Positions 32,284 through 40,809 of a stretch of DNA of 64,000 bases are shown here, piece by piece; position 1 is the stretch's first letter; each line of letters begins with the position of its first letter. This DNA comes from VRUE01 sp963699225. GTDB lineage: Bacteria > Actinomycetota > Thermoleophilia > Solirubrobacterales > 70-9. The notes beneath the pieces were generated by a model. That model saw nothing but the letters and a program-made list of their open reading frames with translations, did not search any database and had not been told where the DNA came from. Position numbers and translations under genes: made by a program. Location of the stretch: assembly GCA_963699225.1 (NCBI GenBank), contig OY969423.1, positions 1,860,001-1,924,000 of the forward strand. Reading direction: 5' to 3'.

Positions 32284-32808
32284 ATGCCCTTGACCGGGGA
32301 GAAGGCGAAATGGCTGATTGCGGCGCTGATCGCTGCCGCGCTTGGCGCGACGCTTCTCTGCGCCTGCGGCAGCTCGGCCAGCGGCTCGGATCAGTTCCGC
32401 GACAAGACCGACAGCGGCCTACTCGACTTCGGTGAAGAAGGCAGCGCCGGTGAACTGGAGGAAGCGGAAAAGGCCGTGCAGAGCTTTTTCTCGGCCCGCT
32501 CGAAGGAAGACTGGCCCGCCACCTGCGCCCAGCTCTCGCCCGCGCTTCGGAGCAAAATCGAACATCTCGCGATCTCCTCAACCGAACTGCAGGACAAGTC
32601 CTGCCCCTCCTTCCTCGAAACGTTCCTGCGCATCGGCAAGCAGGAACGTGAAGAAAGCGCCGCGATCGACGCTGGCAGCTTGCGGCAGCAGGGTACGCGG
32701 GGCTTCCTCCTCTTTTACGGAGGCAGGGAAGTCGTCTACGCGATGCCGCTGCGCAAGGAAGGCGAGGCCTGGCGGGTCGACTCGCTCTCCCCAAAACAGC
32801 TGAGCTGA
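32284..32808 (+). CDS. Lipoprotein of unknown function, tandem copy 1
   Basis: About 174 residues with a lipoprotein signal (WLIAALIAAALGATLLCAC; lipid Cys in LLCAC). The mature part has a helical SFFSAR-like segment (LEEAEKAVQSFFSARSKEDW, TCAQLSPALRSKIE), then CPSFLETFL, DAGSLRQQGTRGFLLFYGG, and a C-terminal strand VYAMPLRKEGEAWRVDSLSP typical of NTF2-like or DUF4878-like small alpha+beta domains (fold guess by eye). ATG 32284 is preferred over GTG 32260 because it starts at the signal peptide. The next gene is a diverged duplicate. Confidence 0.75.
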   Translation: MPLTGEKAKWLIAALIAAALGATLLCACGSSASGSDQFRDKTDSGLLDFGEEGSAGELEEAEKAVQSFFSARSKEDWPATCAQLSPALRSKIEHLAISSTELQDKSCPSFLETFLRIGKQEREESAAIDAGSLRQQGTRGFLLFYGGREVVYAMPLRKEGEAWRVDSLSPKQLS

Positions 32809-32833
32809 GGGCGGCGATCAAATACACTCGACC

Positions 32834-33535
32834 GTGTTGACCAGGGTAGGGACATGGCCAATCGCGGCCTTCATCGTTGCTGTCGTCCTAGCGGCGCTCT
32901 TTGCTGCTTGCGGTGGCTCAGGCTCGAGCTCCACCGCGAGTGACGCAAGCAGCTCGGTCACGACCGATGCAACTGCCCAGAGTGAATCCCGAGACAGTTC
33001 GTCAGCGAACGACGGCGGGTCACAGAACAGCAGCCAGGGTCAGGGTGGCTCCTCTCACGAGACCGTCAAGGAAGTCGAAACGCCACTGAAGGTCTCCGGC
33101 GGGGGCTCAGCGCAGTTCCGCACCAAGGGCGGCGACAACAGCATTCAGGAATTCGGCGACGAGAGCGACGAATCCGAACTGCAGGAGGCCGCGGAAGCAG
33201 TGCACAGCTTCTACGTCTCCCGTGCCGCGGAAGAATGGGACAAGGCCTGCTCCTACCTCGCCAAGGGGAACATCGAACAGCTTGAACAGCTCGGGTCGCA
33301 GTCGCCCCAGTCCAAGAACGCCGGCTGCGCGCCGGTCCTCAAGGCCTTCACCCAACCCGTATCGGCCTCTGTCAATCGCGAAATCACCACGGTTGACGCC
33401 GGCAGCCTGCGGCATGAAGGCGAACAGGGCTTCCTGATCTACTTCGGCGCCGGCCACGTCACCTATGCGATGCCGCTCAGGGACGAAGGCGGCACCTGGA
33501 AGGTCGCGGCGCTCTCAGGAACCACCCTCGGCTGA
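32834..33535 (+). CDS. Lipoprotein of unknown function, tandem copy 2
   Basis: The 233-residue protein has a signal with lipobox (VVLAALFAACGGS), a Ser/Thr/Gln-rich linker of about 70 residues, and the same C-terminal domain as its neighbour: ELQEAAEAVHSFYVSRAAEE, NAGCAPVLKAFTQ, TTVDAGSLRHEGEQGFLIYF, VTYAMPLRDEGGTWKV. Both copies keep two Cys at matching places. It probably starts near GTG/TTG 32834 and lies 25 nt after copy 1. Extracytoplasmic, membrane-anchored, function unknown. Confidence 0.75.
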   Translation: MLTRVGTWPIAAFIVAVVLAALFAACGGSGSSSTASDASSSVTTDATAQSESRDSSSANDGGSQNSSQGQGGSSHETVKEVETPLKVSGGGSAQFRTKGGDNSIQEFGDESDESELQEAAEAVHSFYVSRAAEEWDKACSYLAKGNIEQLEQLGSQSPQSKNAGCAPVLKAFTQPVSASVNREITTVDAGSLRHEGEQGFLIYFGAGHVTYAMPLRDEGGTWKVAALSGTTLG

Positions 33536-33559
33536 GCCTGCCGAGTCCGCCGGCCTGAA

Positions 33560-34909
33560 TCAGTCGCCGAGCCAGACGACCTGATCGCGGGCGGGCCCGA
33601 CGCCGACGAGGCGGATCGGCACGCCGACGAACTCGGCGATGTAGTCGAGGTAGCTGCGCGCCTCGGCCGGCAGCTCGTCCTCACTGCGGCACTGCTGTAG
33701 GTCGGCGCTGAACCCCGGCAGCTCTTCGTACTCCGGGGTTGCCGAGTGCAGGATCGACTGGTGGTAGGGAAAGCTGTCGAGCAGGGCGCCCTCGCGCGAG
33801 CGATAGCGCACCGCCACCCGCAGGGTCTCGAGGCCGCTGAGCACGTCGAGCTTGGTGATCGCCAGCGAGCTCATCCGATTGAGCCGCACCGCGTAGCGCA
33901 GGGCGACCAGGTCCATCCAGCCGCAGCGCCGCTCGCGCCCGGTCGTGGTGCCGTACTCGTGGCCCTTCTCCAGCATGTGGCGGCCCGTCGCGTCTTCGAG
34001 CTCGGTCGGGAAGGGGCCGGCGCCGACGCGGGTGGCGTAGGCCTTGGCCACCCCCCAGACCTCATCGATGTCGGTCGGGCCGACACCGGCGCCGACCGTG
34101 GCCGCGCCGGCGATCGGGTTGGAGGAGGTAACGAAGGGATAGGTACCGTGATCGAGGTCGAGCAGGGTCGCCTGGGCGCCCTCGAAGATCACCGTTTTGC
34201 CGGCGTCGAGCACGTCCCAGCAGAGACGCGAGGTGTCGGCGATGTGGGGCTCGAGGCGGTGGCCGTAGTTGACGTGTTCCTCGGTCATCGTGTGCAGGTC
34301 GATGCGGGGGTCCGGAGCGTCCTCGATCGCACCCTCGGCGGCGACGCCCTCCCCCGCCTCCTTGCGCAGCTTGCGCCGCTGCACCGAGAGTTCGCGCAGG
34401 GCCTGCTGCTTGCTCGCAAGCGCGGTGCGGATCTTGGCGCGGAGGATCTTCTCGTCGAGCAGGTCCTGGACGCGGATGCCGAGCCGCAGCGCCTTGTCGG
34501 CGTAACAGGGGCCGATGCCGCGGCGGGTGGTGCCGAGCGAGAGCTTGCCCAGCTTCAGCTCGCCCGCCGTGTCGAGCAGCACGTGGTAGGGCATGATCAG
34601 GTGCGCGTTGGCGGAGATCTTGAGGTTGTTCATATCGACGCCGCGGCGTCGCAGGCCGTCGATCTCGCCGAGCAGGATGCGCGGGTCGAGCACGACCCCG
34701 TTGCCGATCACGCAGGCCTTGTCGGGATAGAGGATCCCCGAGGGGATCAGGTGGAACTTGAACTCCTCGCCGTCGCGCACGATCGTGTGGCCGGCGTTGT
34801 TGCCGCCCTGGAAGCGCACGATCGCGTCAGCACGCTCGGCAAGCAGGTCGGTGACCTTGCCCTTGCCCTCATCGCCCCACTGGGCGCCGACTATTACAAG
34901 CCCTGGCAT
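33560..34909 (-). CDS. purA: Adenylosuccinate synthetase
   Basis: PurA makes adenylosuccinate from IMP, aspartate and GTP. Its N-terminus reads LVIVGAQWGDEGKGKVTD, with the catalytic Asp and the P-loop-like GDEGKGK; GGNNAGHTIV, ILLGEIDGLRRRGV, GTTRRGIGPCYADKA, TSSNPIAGAA and TTTGRERRCGWMDLVALRYA follow. At 449 residues it is slightly long, owing to a polar insert (about 160-195, KLRKEAGEGVAAEGA). ATG 34909 is a clear start. It follows the helicase-loader gene by 28 nt on the same strand. Confidence 0.96.
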   Translation of the reverse strand: MPGLVIVGAQWGDEGKGKVTDLLAERADAIVRFQGGNNAGHTIVRDGEEFKFHLIPSGILYPDKACVIGNGVVLDPRILLGEIDGLRRRGVDMNNLKISANAHLIMPYHVLLDTAGELKLGKLSLGTTRRGIGPCYADKALRLGIRVQDLLDEKILRAKIRTALASKQQALRELSVQRRKLRKEAGEGVAAEGAIEDAPDPRIDLHTMTEEHVNYGHRLEPHIADTSRLCWDVLDAGKTVIFEGAQATLLDLDHGTYPFVTSSNPIAGAATVGAGVGPTDIDEVWGVAKAYATRVGAGPFPTELEDATGRHMLEKGHEYGTTTGRERRCGWMDLVALRYAVRLNRMSSLAITKLDVLSGLETLRVAVRYRSREGALLDSFPYHQSILHSATPEYEELPGFSADLQQCRSEDELPAEARSYLDYIAEFVGVPIRLVGVGPARDQVVWLGD

Positions 34910-34937
34910 CGCCGGAGCATTGTGCCGATTCGGTCGG

Positions 34938-35666
34938 CTAGGCGACCTTGCCGTAGCGACGATCGTCGCCGAAGAGCGGCACCTCGTCGCAGATCTGGCT
35001 CAGCCGCGAGACCGTGCGACTGCCGATTTGCTCCTCGAGCTCCTCGTGCGGGAGGTTGGTCGTGACCAGGACCGAGCGCTGCGCCTCGTAGCGCTCGTTG
35101 ATCAACGCGTAGAGCTGCTCGAGCACCCAGTCGCTGCGTTTCTCGGCGCCGAGGTCATCGATGTGGAGCAGGTCGACAGAGGTCAGTCGCTCGAAGAAGG
35201 CGAGGTAGGAGTCGCCACCAGGCTCTGAGTCGTATGTGCGACGGATGTGGGCAAGGAGCTTGGGCAGCGAGTAGATCGCCACCGAGTTCCCCGCCTCCAG
35301 GGCCATCTTGGAGACCAGCATCGCCAGGGTCGTCTTGCCGGTGCCGGTGTCGCCGAAGATCCACAGCCCCCGCCCCGCCTCGAGCCGGGCCTCTAGATCG
35401 TCGACGAAGCCGCGCACCTCGCCGACGGCGGCCTTGGTCTGCAGGTCGCGCGCCATGTCGGAAACGGGCGGGCGGTCGAAGGAGACGCCGCGGTAGCGCG
35501 GCGGGATCACCGAGGCGACGCCGCGGACGCGACCGCGTTTGAGCCGTTGGGCGCGGCACTCGCATTCACGGGCCACGTCCTCGGGGCCGAGAATCCAGCC
35601 GGAGCCGTCGCAGACCCCGAGCGGACAGGCCTGTTCGCGGAAGGGTTCGCTGCGCGCGCCAGGCAC
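34938..35666 (-). CDS. DnaI/DnaC-like helicase-loader ATPase
   Basis: The 242-residue protein has an N-terminal cysteine cluster (Cys14, 19, 35, 37; CPLGVC and ECECR) that may bind zinc, then an AAA+ domain with Walker A GDTGTGKT (105-112), Walker B LLHIDD (166-171), and a sensor-1 like VTTNLPHEEL. This matches DnaC/DnaI/IstB-type ATPases. It starts with GTG 35666 immediately after the dnaB stop, so the two are cotranscribed and a role in loading DnaB is likely. Its C-terminus (SQICDEVPLFGDDRR) is typical of DnaC-like proteins. Confidence 0.88.
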   Translation of the reverse strand: MPGARSEPFREQACPLGVCDGSGWILGPEDVARECECRAQRLKRGRVRGVASVIPPRYRGVSFDRPPVSDMARDLQTKAAVGEVRGFVDDLEARLEAGRGLWIFGDTGTGKTTLAMLVSKMALEAGNSVAIYSLPKLLAHIRRTYDSEPGGDSYLAFFERLTSVDLLHIDDLGAEKRSDWVLEQLYALINERYEAQRSVLVTTNLPHEELEEQIGSRTVSRLSQICDEVPLFGDDRRYGKVA

Positions 35667-38360
35667 CTAGAACTCCGGTCCCATAGCGGCGACATCGTCG
35701 AGCGGCGGGCCCTCGCCGACGGGCTGTTCGATCGGCTGGTCCTGGCCGGCGAAGTCGGCGAACTTGGGGAAGCGGTCGAGGAAGACGAGCTTCGGTGAGG
35801 CGATCGGGCCGTTCCTATGCTTGGCGATGATCAGATCGGCAAGGCCGTCGGGCTCCTCGTCGGGGTCGCGGTAGTAGTCCTCGCGGAAGAGGAAGGCGAC
35901 GACGTCGGCGTCCTGCTCGAGGTTCCCCGATTCGCGCAGGTCCGAGAGCATCGGCTTGGGCGGGTGGCGCTGCTCGGGCGCGCGCGAGAGCTGCGAGATC
36001 GCCAGCACCGGCACCTCGAGCTCGCGGGCGAGGATCTTCAGGCCACGGCTGATCTGACCGACCTGCTCGACCCGGTTGGCGCGCGGATCGTCGGTGCGCA
36101 TCAGCTGCAGGTAGTCGACGATGATCAGGCCGAGACCGCCCTTGTCCTGTTCCTGAGCGTGCAAACGGCGCGCCTTCGCCCGTAGGTCGAGCACGCCGAG
36201 GTCGGAGGAATCGTCGAACCAGAGCGGCGCCTGCTCGAGCTCGTTGCAGGCCCGCACCACCTTCGGCCAGTCCTTCTGGGAGACCTGGCCCTTGCGCAGC
36301 TTGTCGCCGGAGATCCGCGCCCGGCAGGCGATGAAGCGCTGGGCCAGCTCGACCTCGGACATCTCGAGCGAGAAGAAGGCGACGGGCTGGTTGTGTTTGA
36401 CCGCGACGTTTTCGGCGATGTTGGCGACGATCGCGCTGTTGTGGACGATGATGTCGTCGGCGACGAAATTGCGCAGCCCCGGCACGTCGAGGTCGTAGGT
36501 CTCTTCTTCGCCCACGTGCTCGACCGACTCGACCTCGTCCCACCAGATGTCGGAGTCACAGAGCTCCTCGAGGGCCGGCGAGGCAACAGTCGTCGTCAGC
36601 TCCGCGACGAGCCCACGAGAAGGTGAGCGCTTGCCGACATGCCAGTTATGAGTGCGAGGGCGGCCAGTCAGCTCGCTGACATCAGCCCAGGAGCGACCGC
36701 CCTTGGCAAACAGGATCTCCTCCCAGATATTGCGGGGGAGCGTGTCGGTGTTCGTCGACCGGGGAGCAGACCCAAGCCGCTCCAGCACCTCGTCTTGCTT
36801 CGCTTCCTTACCGGGAACGTGGATCAGCTCGCAGAAGCGGCGCAGACTCTCCTGAGAGGTGATGCGAATCTCCCGAGCAACCTTCCCCGTTCCCTCGTAG
36901 ACGGGCCGCTTCAGCGTCCGGATCGTCGCAACGATGCCGAGTCTCAACAGCAGGTGCTGGACATCGCGGGCAAGCCGCTCGCTGATCGTCGTGTAGCCGA
37001 TCTGCGCCAGACGATCGCTGCAGTAGACGTGACCGTCGCACGCGTACATGACACCGAGAAAGCGCGCGATCTGCTTATCCGACAGACCAAAAATTGCATC
37101 GGGCACGAACTTCTCGGCCGAGCGGCGACCCATGAGGCCATGTCGTCGGAGCATCGCCGTCACTGGATTCGGGCTGGAACCCCGCCGGCCGGCGCTGATG
37201 ACGGCGGTTCCGTGACTACGTGCGCCAAGTTTCATCCGCAGGCCGTATCCGCGCACAGCCGTCTCTACCTCCGGCAATACCGGCGAGCTCTCGCCGAAGC
37301 AAAAACAGGGAGTAATGCCACTGATGGATCCATCGGCAATAAGGGCACCGAGTAGGACGACCTCGCGATCAGGTAGTTCCGCCGTGACATTGGGGCCGGG
37401 GAGTCGCCGAGGAACGGCCACTCTGTCACCCGCCTCGACTTCACCCAGCGCGCGCCAGCCAGAACTGGTCAGGACCGGATGATTTGACGTGGCCTCCGTC
37501 GACCGACCCAGTCTTGTCATCAGCCGGTAGACCTGTTTGCGGCCATTGGACTCGATTGCCGCAACCTTGGCTGGCTTCATTTTGAGATCCGGGCCGAGGG
37601 ACGCGACCCAAACCTCCTCGCCCTCGTTCCGCGCGCGGAAAAGCTCGTCGACTCTACGCTGAGCGCCGCTCCTAGGATCGTAAACTCGACTTTGTGACGA
37701 AAGGCACTTTCCCATGGCCGGCCTCGCAGCGACAATGATCAGGTTGCCGGGCTGGAAGCCGCCGGTGATCGCGTCGATGTCGCGAAAGCCCGAAGGCGTG
37801 CCGGTCAGTTCCGCCTCGCCGGTGGAGAGCTTCTCCAGCCGGTCGACCTCGCCGTGGAGGATCTCTGAGAGCAGTTTGAAGTCGCTCGCCTGCTCTTTGT
37901 GGGCGACGTCGAAGAGCAGCTTCTCGGCCCGCTCGGAGAGCTCGCGCGGTTCGCCGTCGCGCTCGTGCACCCAGCCCTGGATCTGCTGTCCGGCGCCGAG
38001 CAGGCGACGCAGCAGCGAGTTCTGCTGGACGATCTCGGCGTAGTGCTTGGCATTGCCGGCGGCGGGGACCTTGGCGGCGAGCTCGGAGACGTAGTGCTTG
38101 CCCCCCGCCTCCTCGATCTGGTTGCGCTGCACCAAGGCCTCGGTGACCGAGAGCTCGTCGACCGGCTTCGACGCCGCGTAGAGATCGTGGACGCAGGTGA
38201 AGATCGCGCCGTGCTTCTCGAGGTAGAAGTCGGTGGCGTTCAGCTTCACCTCGTCGATCACCCGAGTCAGGGTCGGCTCGGAGACCAGCATCGCCCCCAG
38301 CACCGATTCCTCGGCCTCGATGTTCTGCGGCGGGACGTGGGCTGTGGGAGCGGAGGCCAT
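35667..38360 (-). CDS. dnaB: Replicative DNA helicase DnaB, intein-containing precursor
   Basis: The 897-residue precursor holds a DnaB helicase of 474 residues split by a 423-residue intein. Extein N (1-218) carries the N-terminal domain (NIEAEESVLGAML) and ends in the P-loop ARPAMGK. Extein C (642-897) resumes with SAIVANIAENVAV and shows SLEMS, the Walker B region GLIIVDYLQLM, SQLSRAPEQR, LSDLRESGNLEQDADVV and RNGP. After splicing the P-loop reads GKS, restoring nucleotide binding. It unwinds DNA at the fork as a hexamer. The adjacent ATPase gene probably encodes its loader. ATG 38360 fits the usual N-terminus. Confidence 0.96.
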   Translation of the reverse strand: MASAPTAHVPPQNIEAEESVLGAMLVSEPTLTRVIDEVKLNATDFYLEKHGAIFTCVHDLYAASKPVDELSVTEALVQRNQIEEAGGKHYVSELAAKVPAAGNAKHYAEIVQQNSLLRRLLGAGQQIQGWVHERDGEPRELSERAEKLLFDVAHKEQASDFKLLSEILHGEVDRLEKLSTGEAELTGTPSGFRDIDAITGGFQPGNLIIVAARPAMGKCLSSQSRVYDPRSGAQRRVDELFRARNEGEEVWVASLGPDLKMKPAKVAAIESNGRKQVYRLMTRLGRSTEATSNHPVLTSSGWRALGEVEAGDRVAVPRRLPGPNVTAELPDREVVLLGALIADGSISGITPCFCFGESSPVLPEVETAVRGYGLRMKLGARSHGTAVISAGRRGSSPNPVTAMLRRHGLMGRRSAEKFVPDAIFGLSDKQIARFLGVMYACDGHVYCSDRLAQIGYTTISERLARDVQHLLLRLGIVATIRTLKRPVYEGTGKVAREIRITSQESLRRFCELIHVPGKEAKQDEVLERLGSAPRSTNTDTLPRNIWEEILFAKGGRSWADVSELTGRPRTHNWHVGKRSPSRGLVAELTTTVASPALEELCDSDIWWDEVESVEHVGEEETYDLDVPGLRNFVADDIIVHNSAIVANIAENVAVKHNQPVAFFSLEMSEVELAQRFIACRARISGDKLRKGQVSQKDWPKVVRACNELEQAPLWFDDSSDLGVLDLRAKARRLHAQEQDKGGLGLIIVDYLQLMRTDDPRANRVEQVGQISRGLKILARELEVPVLAISQLSRAPEQRHPPKPMLSDLRESGNLEQDADVVAFLFREDYYRDPDEEPDGLADLIIAKHRNGPIASPKLVFLDRFPKFADFAGQDQPIEQPVGEGPPLDDVAAMGPEF
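36438..37706 (-). other. Intein with LAGLIDADG endonuclease domain inside dnaB
   Basis: Intein residues 219-641 of the precursor start with Cys (CLSSQSRVYD, block A), have the block B motif ATSNHPVLT, two LAGLIDADG-like motifs (LLGALIADGSISG and FLGVMYACDGHVY), and end with NFVADDIIVHN before Ser+1 (block G; the terminal His-Asn performs Asn cyclisation). All residues expected for splicing are present. The insertion point is between Lys and Ser of the Walker A motif, so an unspliced protein cannot be active. Base composition looks somewhat lower in GC than the exteins. Confidence 0.93.
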
Positions 38361-38465
38361 CGACTTAGTTAAGGGCCCGGTGCGGCGGCAACCGCCGGGA
38401 GTCTCAAGAGAATCAAACGCCGGGCTCGCGCCCTAGAAGCGTCCTTGCAAATTGAGAGGAAAGGA

Positions 38466-38603
38466 TCAGCGGGGGCGCCAGAAGCGCTTTGGAAGCAGGT
38501 AGCGCAGCGAAATGCCGTTTTGCATGGGCTGCATTGGGCTGGGCCGTTCAGGCTGTGGCTGTTTGGGCCGCTGGGAATCAGGTGAGATGAAATGTTTTGT
38601 CAT
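38466..38603 (-). CDS. Possible small protein of 45 residues, Pro/Gln-rich
   Basis: ATG 38603 opens a frame ending with TGA at 38466-38468. The product begins MTKHFISPDSQRPKQPQPE and ends in LLPKRFWRPR, polar and basic without a membrane segment. It starts 10 nt after the stop of the membrane protein gene at 38614 on the same strand, as in an operon, but there is no strong ribosome site. Too short for confidence by coding statistics; listed as a candidate. Confidence 0.35.
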   Translation of the reverse strand: MTKHFISPDSQRPKQPQPERPSPMQPMQNGISLRYLLPKRFWRPR

Positions 38604-38613
38604 AGCTCAGAGC

Positions 38614-39105
38614 CTACAACGGGATTGAGAGAACCCAGAAGATCATCTCAACGATTAGAAGCCCACACGCAACCTGAAAGAGCGTTGCGAGCCGGTCGAG
38701 TGCCTCCATGTTGTTGGCGTGACTGCCGTGCATATGGAGTGCGAGATCACGATGCAGACTCCAGATCAATTCTGGTTTCGGCGCCTCTATATAGGTCTTG
38801 ATCACCTCTTGCGCATCGGCGGAAAACTCCATTTTGGCCGGCATAAGAATCGCTAGCAGTACCAAGGCCGTGACGATGAAGCTCGCCAATGCCAACCAAG
38901 AGATTGGGCTCAGTGAACCAGCCTCCAAAGCTCTTGCTCCGAGGAAGGAGGTGGCGACCGCGGCTACCGAAAGAAGGAGGCCGGTGCGGCTATGGACACT
39001 GTCGGTCTCAAGCCGTTGATCGGAAAGCGCCCGAACAGCCTCGTCGTAGGCAACCTTGTAGAGAGCGTCCCTGTCGGCGTCGTCGTTACTCGCCCTCCGA
39101 TCCAT
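38614..39105 (-). CDS. Small membrane protein with SLATT/Pycsar-effector-like layout, unknown function
   Basis: The 163-residue protein has a soluble N-terminal helix (about 14-40, YKVAYDEAVRALSDQRLETD), two membrane helices (about 43-62 and 68-88), a cytoplasmic or external loop of about 50 residues, and a C-terminal helix (about 142-161). This layout resembles two-helix-plus-linker membrane proteins found as effectors in nucleotide-signalling defence systems; the resemblance is structural, by eye, and unproven. The DNA is visibly poorer in GC than its neighbours, which suggests transfer. No cyclase or other defence gene is adjacent, so a defence role is not shown. Confidence 0.65.
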   Translation of the reverse strand: MDRRASNDDADRDALYKVAYDEAVRALSDQRLETDSVHSRTGLLLSVAAVATSFLGARALEAGSLSPISWLALASFIVTALVLLAILMPAKMEFSADAQEVIKTYIEAPKPELIWSLHRDLALHMHGSHANNMEALDRLATLFQVACGLLIVEMIFWVLSIPL

Positions 39106-39234
39106 CCGGCAAGTCTCGCCTCATCAGACCTACGCGTGGTGCGCTAAAAGCGCCGGACTCACGCAAGGATCGAACGAGATGGGGAGGCGATTGCTAGCGC
39201 AAGTCAAGGACCAGGCCGAGGGCACAGGTCGGCG

Positions 39235-40809
39235 CTATTCGCTCTGTTCGAACGTGTGCTGGTAAGTCGTTGGGGCGCCGTTTTTGCCGATCGGGTTGAA
39301 GGGCGCCTGCTGGAAGCAGCCGGGGGCGGCGGTCGCGGCGGAGTCGGTCTGTTCACCGAAGGCGTACTTCTTCAGGATTTCGAAGAATGTCTTTGACAGT
39401 TTTTCGTTTTCCGCAGTCGTCTTCTTGCTCTGATTTGTGCGCGCGGCGAAATCCGAGTTTTTCAGGATTTCGGCTTCGTTGATCGTTGCGGTTACTCCCG
39501 CGGTGCACCCCCGGGTATCGAAGCTGGGCAGGCCGGTTGCGAGGCTCTTGGCAGCAAGGGGCTGTGGATAGGCGTTGGTCCGACCAGTGGTCGTTCTGCT
39601 CGGGTACGTCGCCAGCGATTCCGGATTGAACGGACCCATCGCCCGTACATAGTGGCTGCGTTCGCCTGAAGCATTTTCGATCGGCAACTTGGCGTTGGAG
39701 GCGGCAGCAATGTTGGCCATCGTTGCCGTTAGCTCATGCTTGTAAAGACCAAGGCCGGTAATCACCGGGTTGAGGTTGCGCAAGAAGGGATCGACGGCGC
39801 GCAGCAGCGGCGGGAACTCGTCGCGGAAGAGCTTGCGGGCGGCGGGGAAGCCGCTCGGGGCGCGGTCGATCACCGGTTCGAGACCTTCGAAGAAGCCCTT
39901 CGCTTCCGGCGCCAGCTTGGAGAAGGCGGTCAGGGTCGGCGAGAGCTGTTCGGCGACCGGGACCAGCTGCTTCATCACCGGGTCGGCGTTGATGGCGAAG
40001 CCCTTGAGCCGGTTGAGGGTCAGTTTCGACTCGTCCTGGAAGGTCGGGAAGGCGCGGAAGAGCGCTTCGATGTCGCGGTCGCGGGCCGCCGTGGTGCTGA
40101 AGACCGCGTTGGAGTTTTCGATCAGGCCGGCCAGCTCGCCCTGGCGGCCGCGCAGGGCGTTGAGCGCGGTGGAGCCGTTGCGGAAGAGCTGCTTGACCGC
40201 GAGCCGTTGGCTGTCGAGCACGCGGAAGACGCGGTCGAAGCTGGTGAAGGCCGGTTCGAGCTCGCCAAAGGCGTAGGAGAGGCTGGCGCCCTGGCCCTCG
40301 ATCGCCACCGCCGCTTCCTGCTGCCAGGTCTGGAAGGCGGCGCGGGTTTTGGCGTTGAAGGTGCGGAAGATCTCATCGAGCTGGACCGATTCGGCGATCT
40401 GGGCTTGCGGCAGGGTGCCGCCGTCGGCGAGCCTGGGGCCGTTGCGGCTGCCGGGGGTGAGTTCGATGTAGGTCTCACCGAGCAGCGTCTTGGTGCGCAG
40501 CACCGCGCGCGTGTTTGCCGGCAGCGGCCCGTACTTGTCGTCGATGTCCACCTTGGCCATCGCCTGTTCGCCGTTGGGGGCGAGGACGATGTCCTGCACC
40601 TTGCCGACCGAGACGCCGGAGATGCGCACGTCGGACTGCTGGGCGAGCTGGGTCGCCTCCTTGAAGGGGACGTTGACCTCATACGGCCGCGCCTTGAACG
40701 GGGTCGGCCCGCCGAAGGTGATCCAGAGGAAGAGCAGGATGCCGAAGCAGGAGAGGGCGAAACCGGCGATCACCAGGAGCTGGGTTGTGCTGGGCGCGCG
40801 CTTGCTCAT
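39235..40809 (-). CDS. Mce-family protein, sixth of the cluster
   Basis: The 524-residue protein has one N-terminal membrane helix (about 10-32, LLVIAGFALSCFGILLFLWI), an MlaD/Mce domain (about 38-118; VNVPFKEATQLAQQSDVRIS, GVSVGKVQDIV, LGETYIELTPG), and a long helical part (about 150-340) with a C-terminal variable region. Mce proteins form the periplasmic or cell-wall tunnel of lipid importers. Its start overlaps the stop of the previous mce gene by 4 bp (40806-40809). It ends the cluster. Confidence 0.92.
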   Translation of the reverse strand: MSKRAPSTTQLLVIAGFALSCFGILLFLWITFGGPTPFKARPYEVNVPFKEATQLAQQSDVRISGVSVGKVQDIVLAPNGEQAMAKVDIDDKYGPLPANTRAVLRTKTLLGETYIELTPGSRNGPRLADGGTLPQAQIAESVQLDEIFRTFNAKTRAAFQTWQQEAAVAIEGQGASLSYAFGELEPAFTSFDRVFRVLDSQRLAVKQLFRNGSTALNALRGRQGELAGLIENSNAVFSTTAARDRDIEALFRAFPTFQDESKLTLNRLKGFAINADPVMKQLVPVAEQLSPTLTAFSKLAPEAKGFFEGLEPVIDRAPSGFPAARKLFRDEFPPLLRAVDPFLRNLNPVITGLGLYKHELTATMANIAAASNAKLPIENASGERSHYVRAMGPFNPESLATYPSRTTTGRTNAYPQPLAAKSLATGLPSFDTRGCTAGVTATINEAEILKNSDFAARTNQSKKTTAENEKLSKTFFEILKKYAFGEQTDSAATAAPGCFQQAPFNPIGKNGAPTTYQHTFEQSE

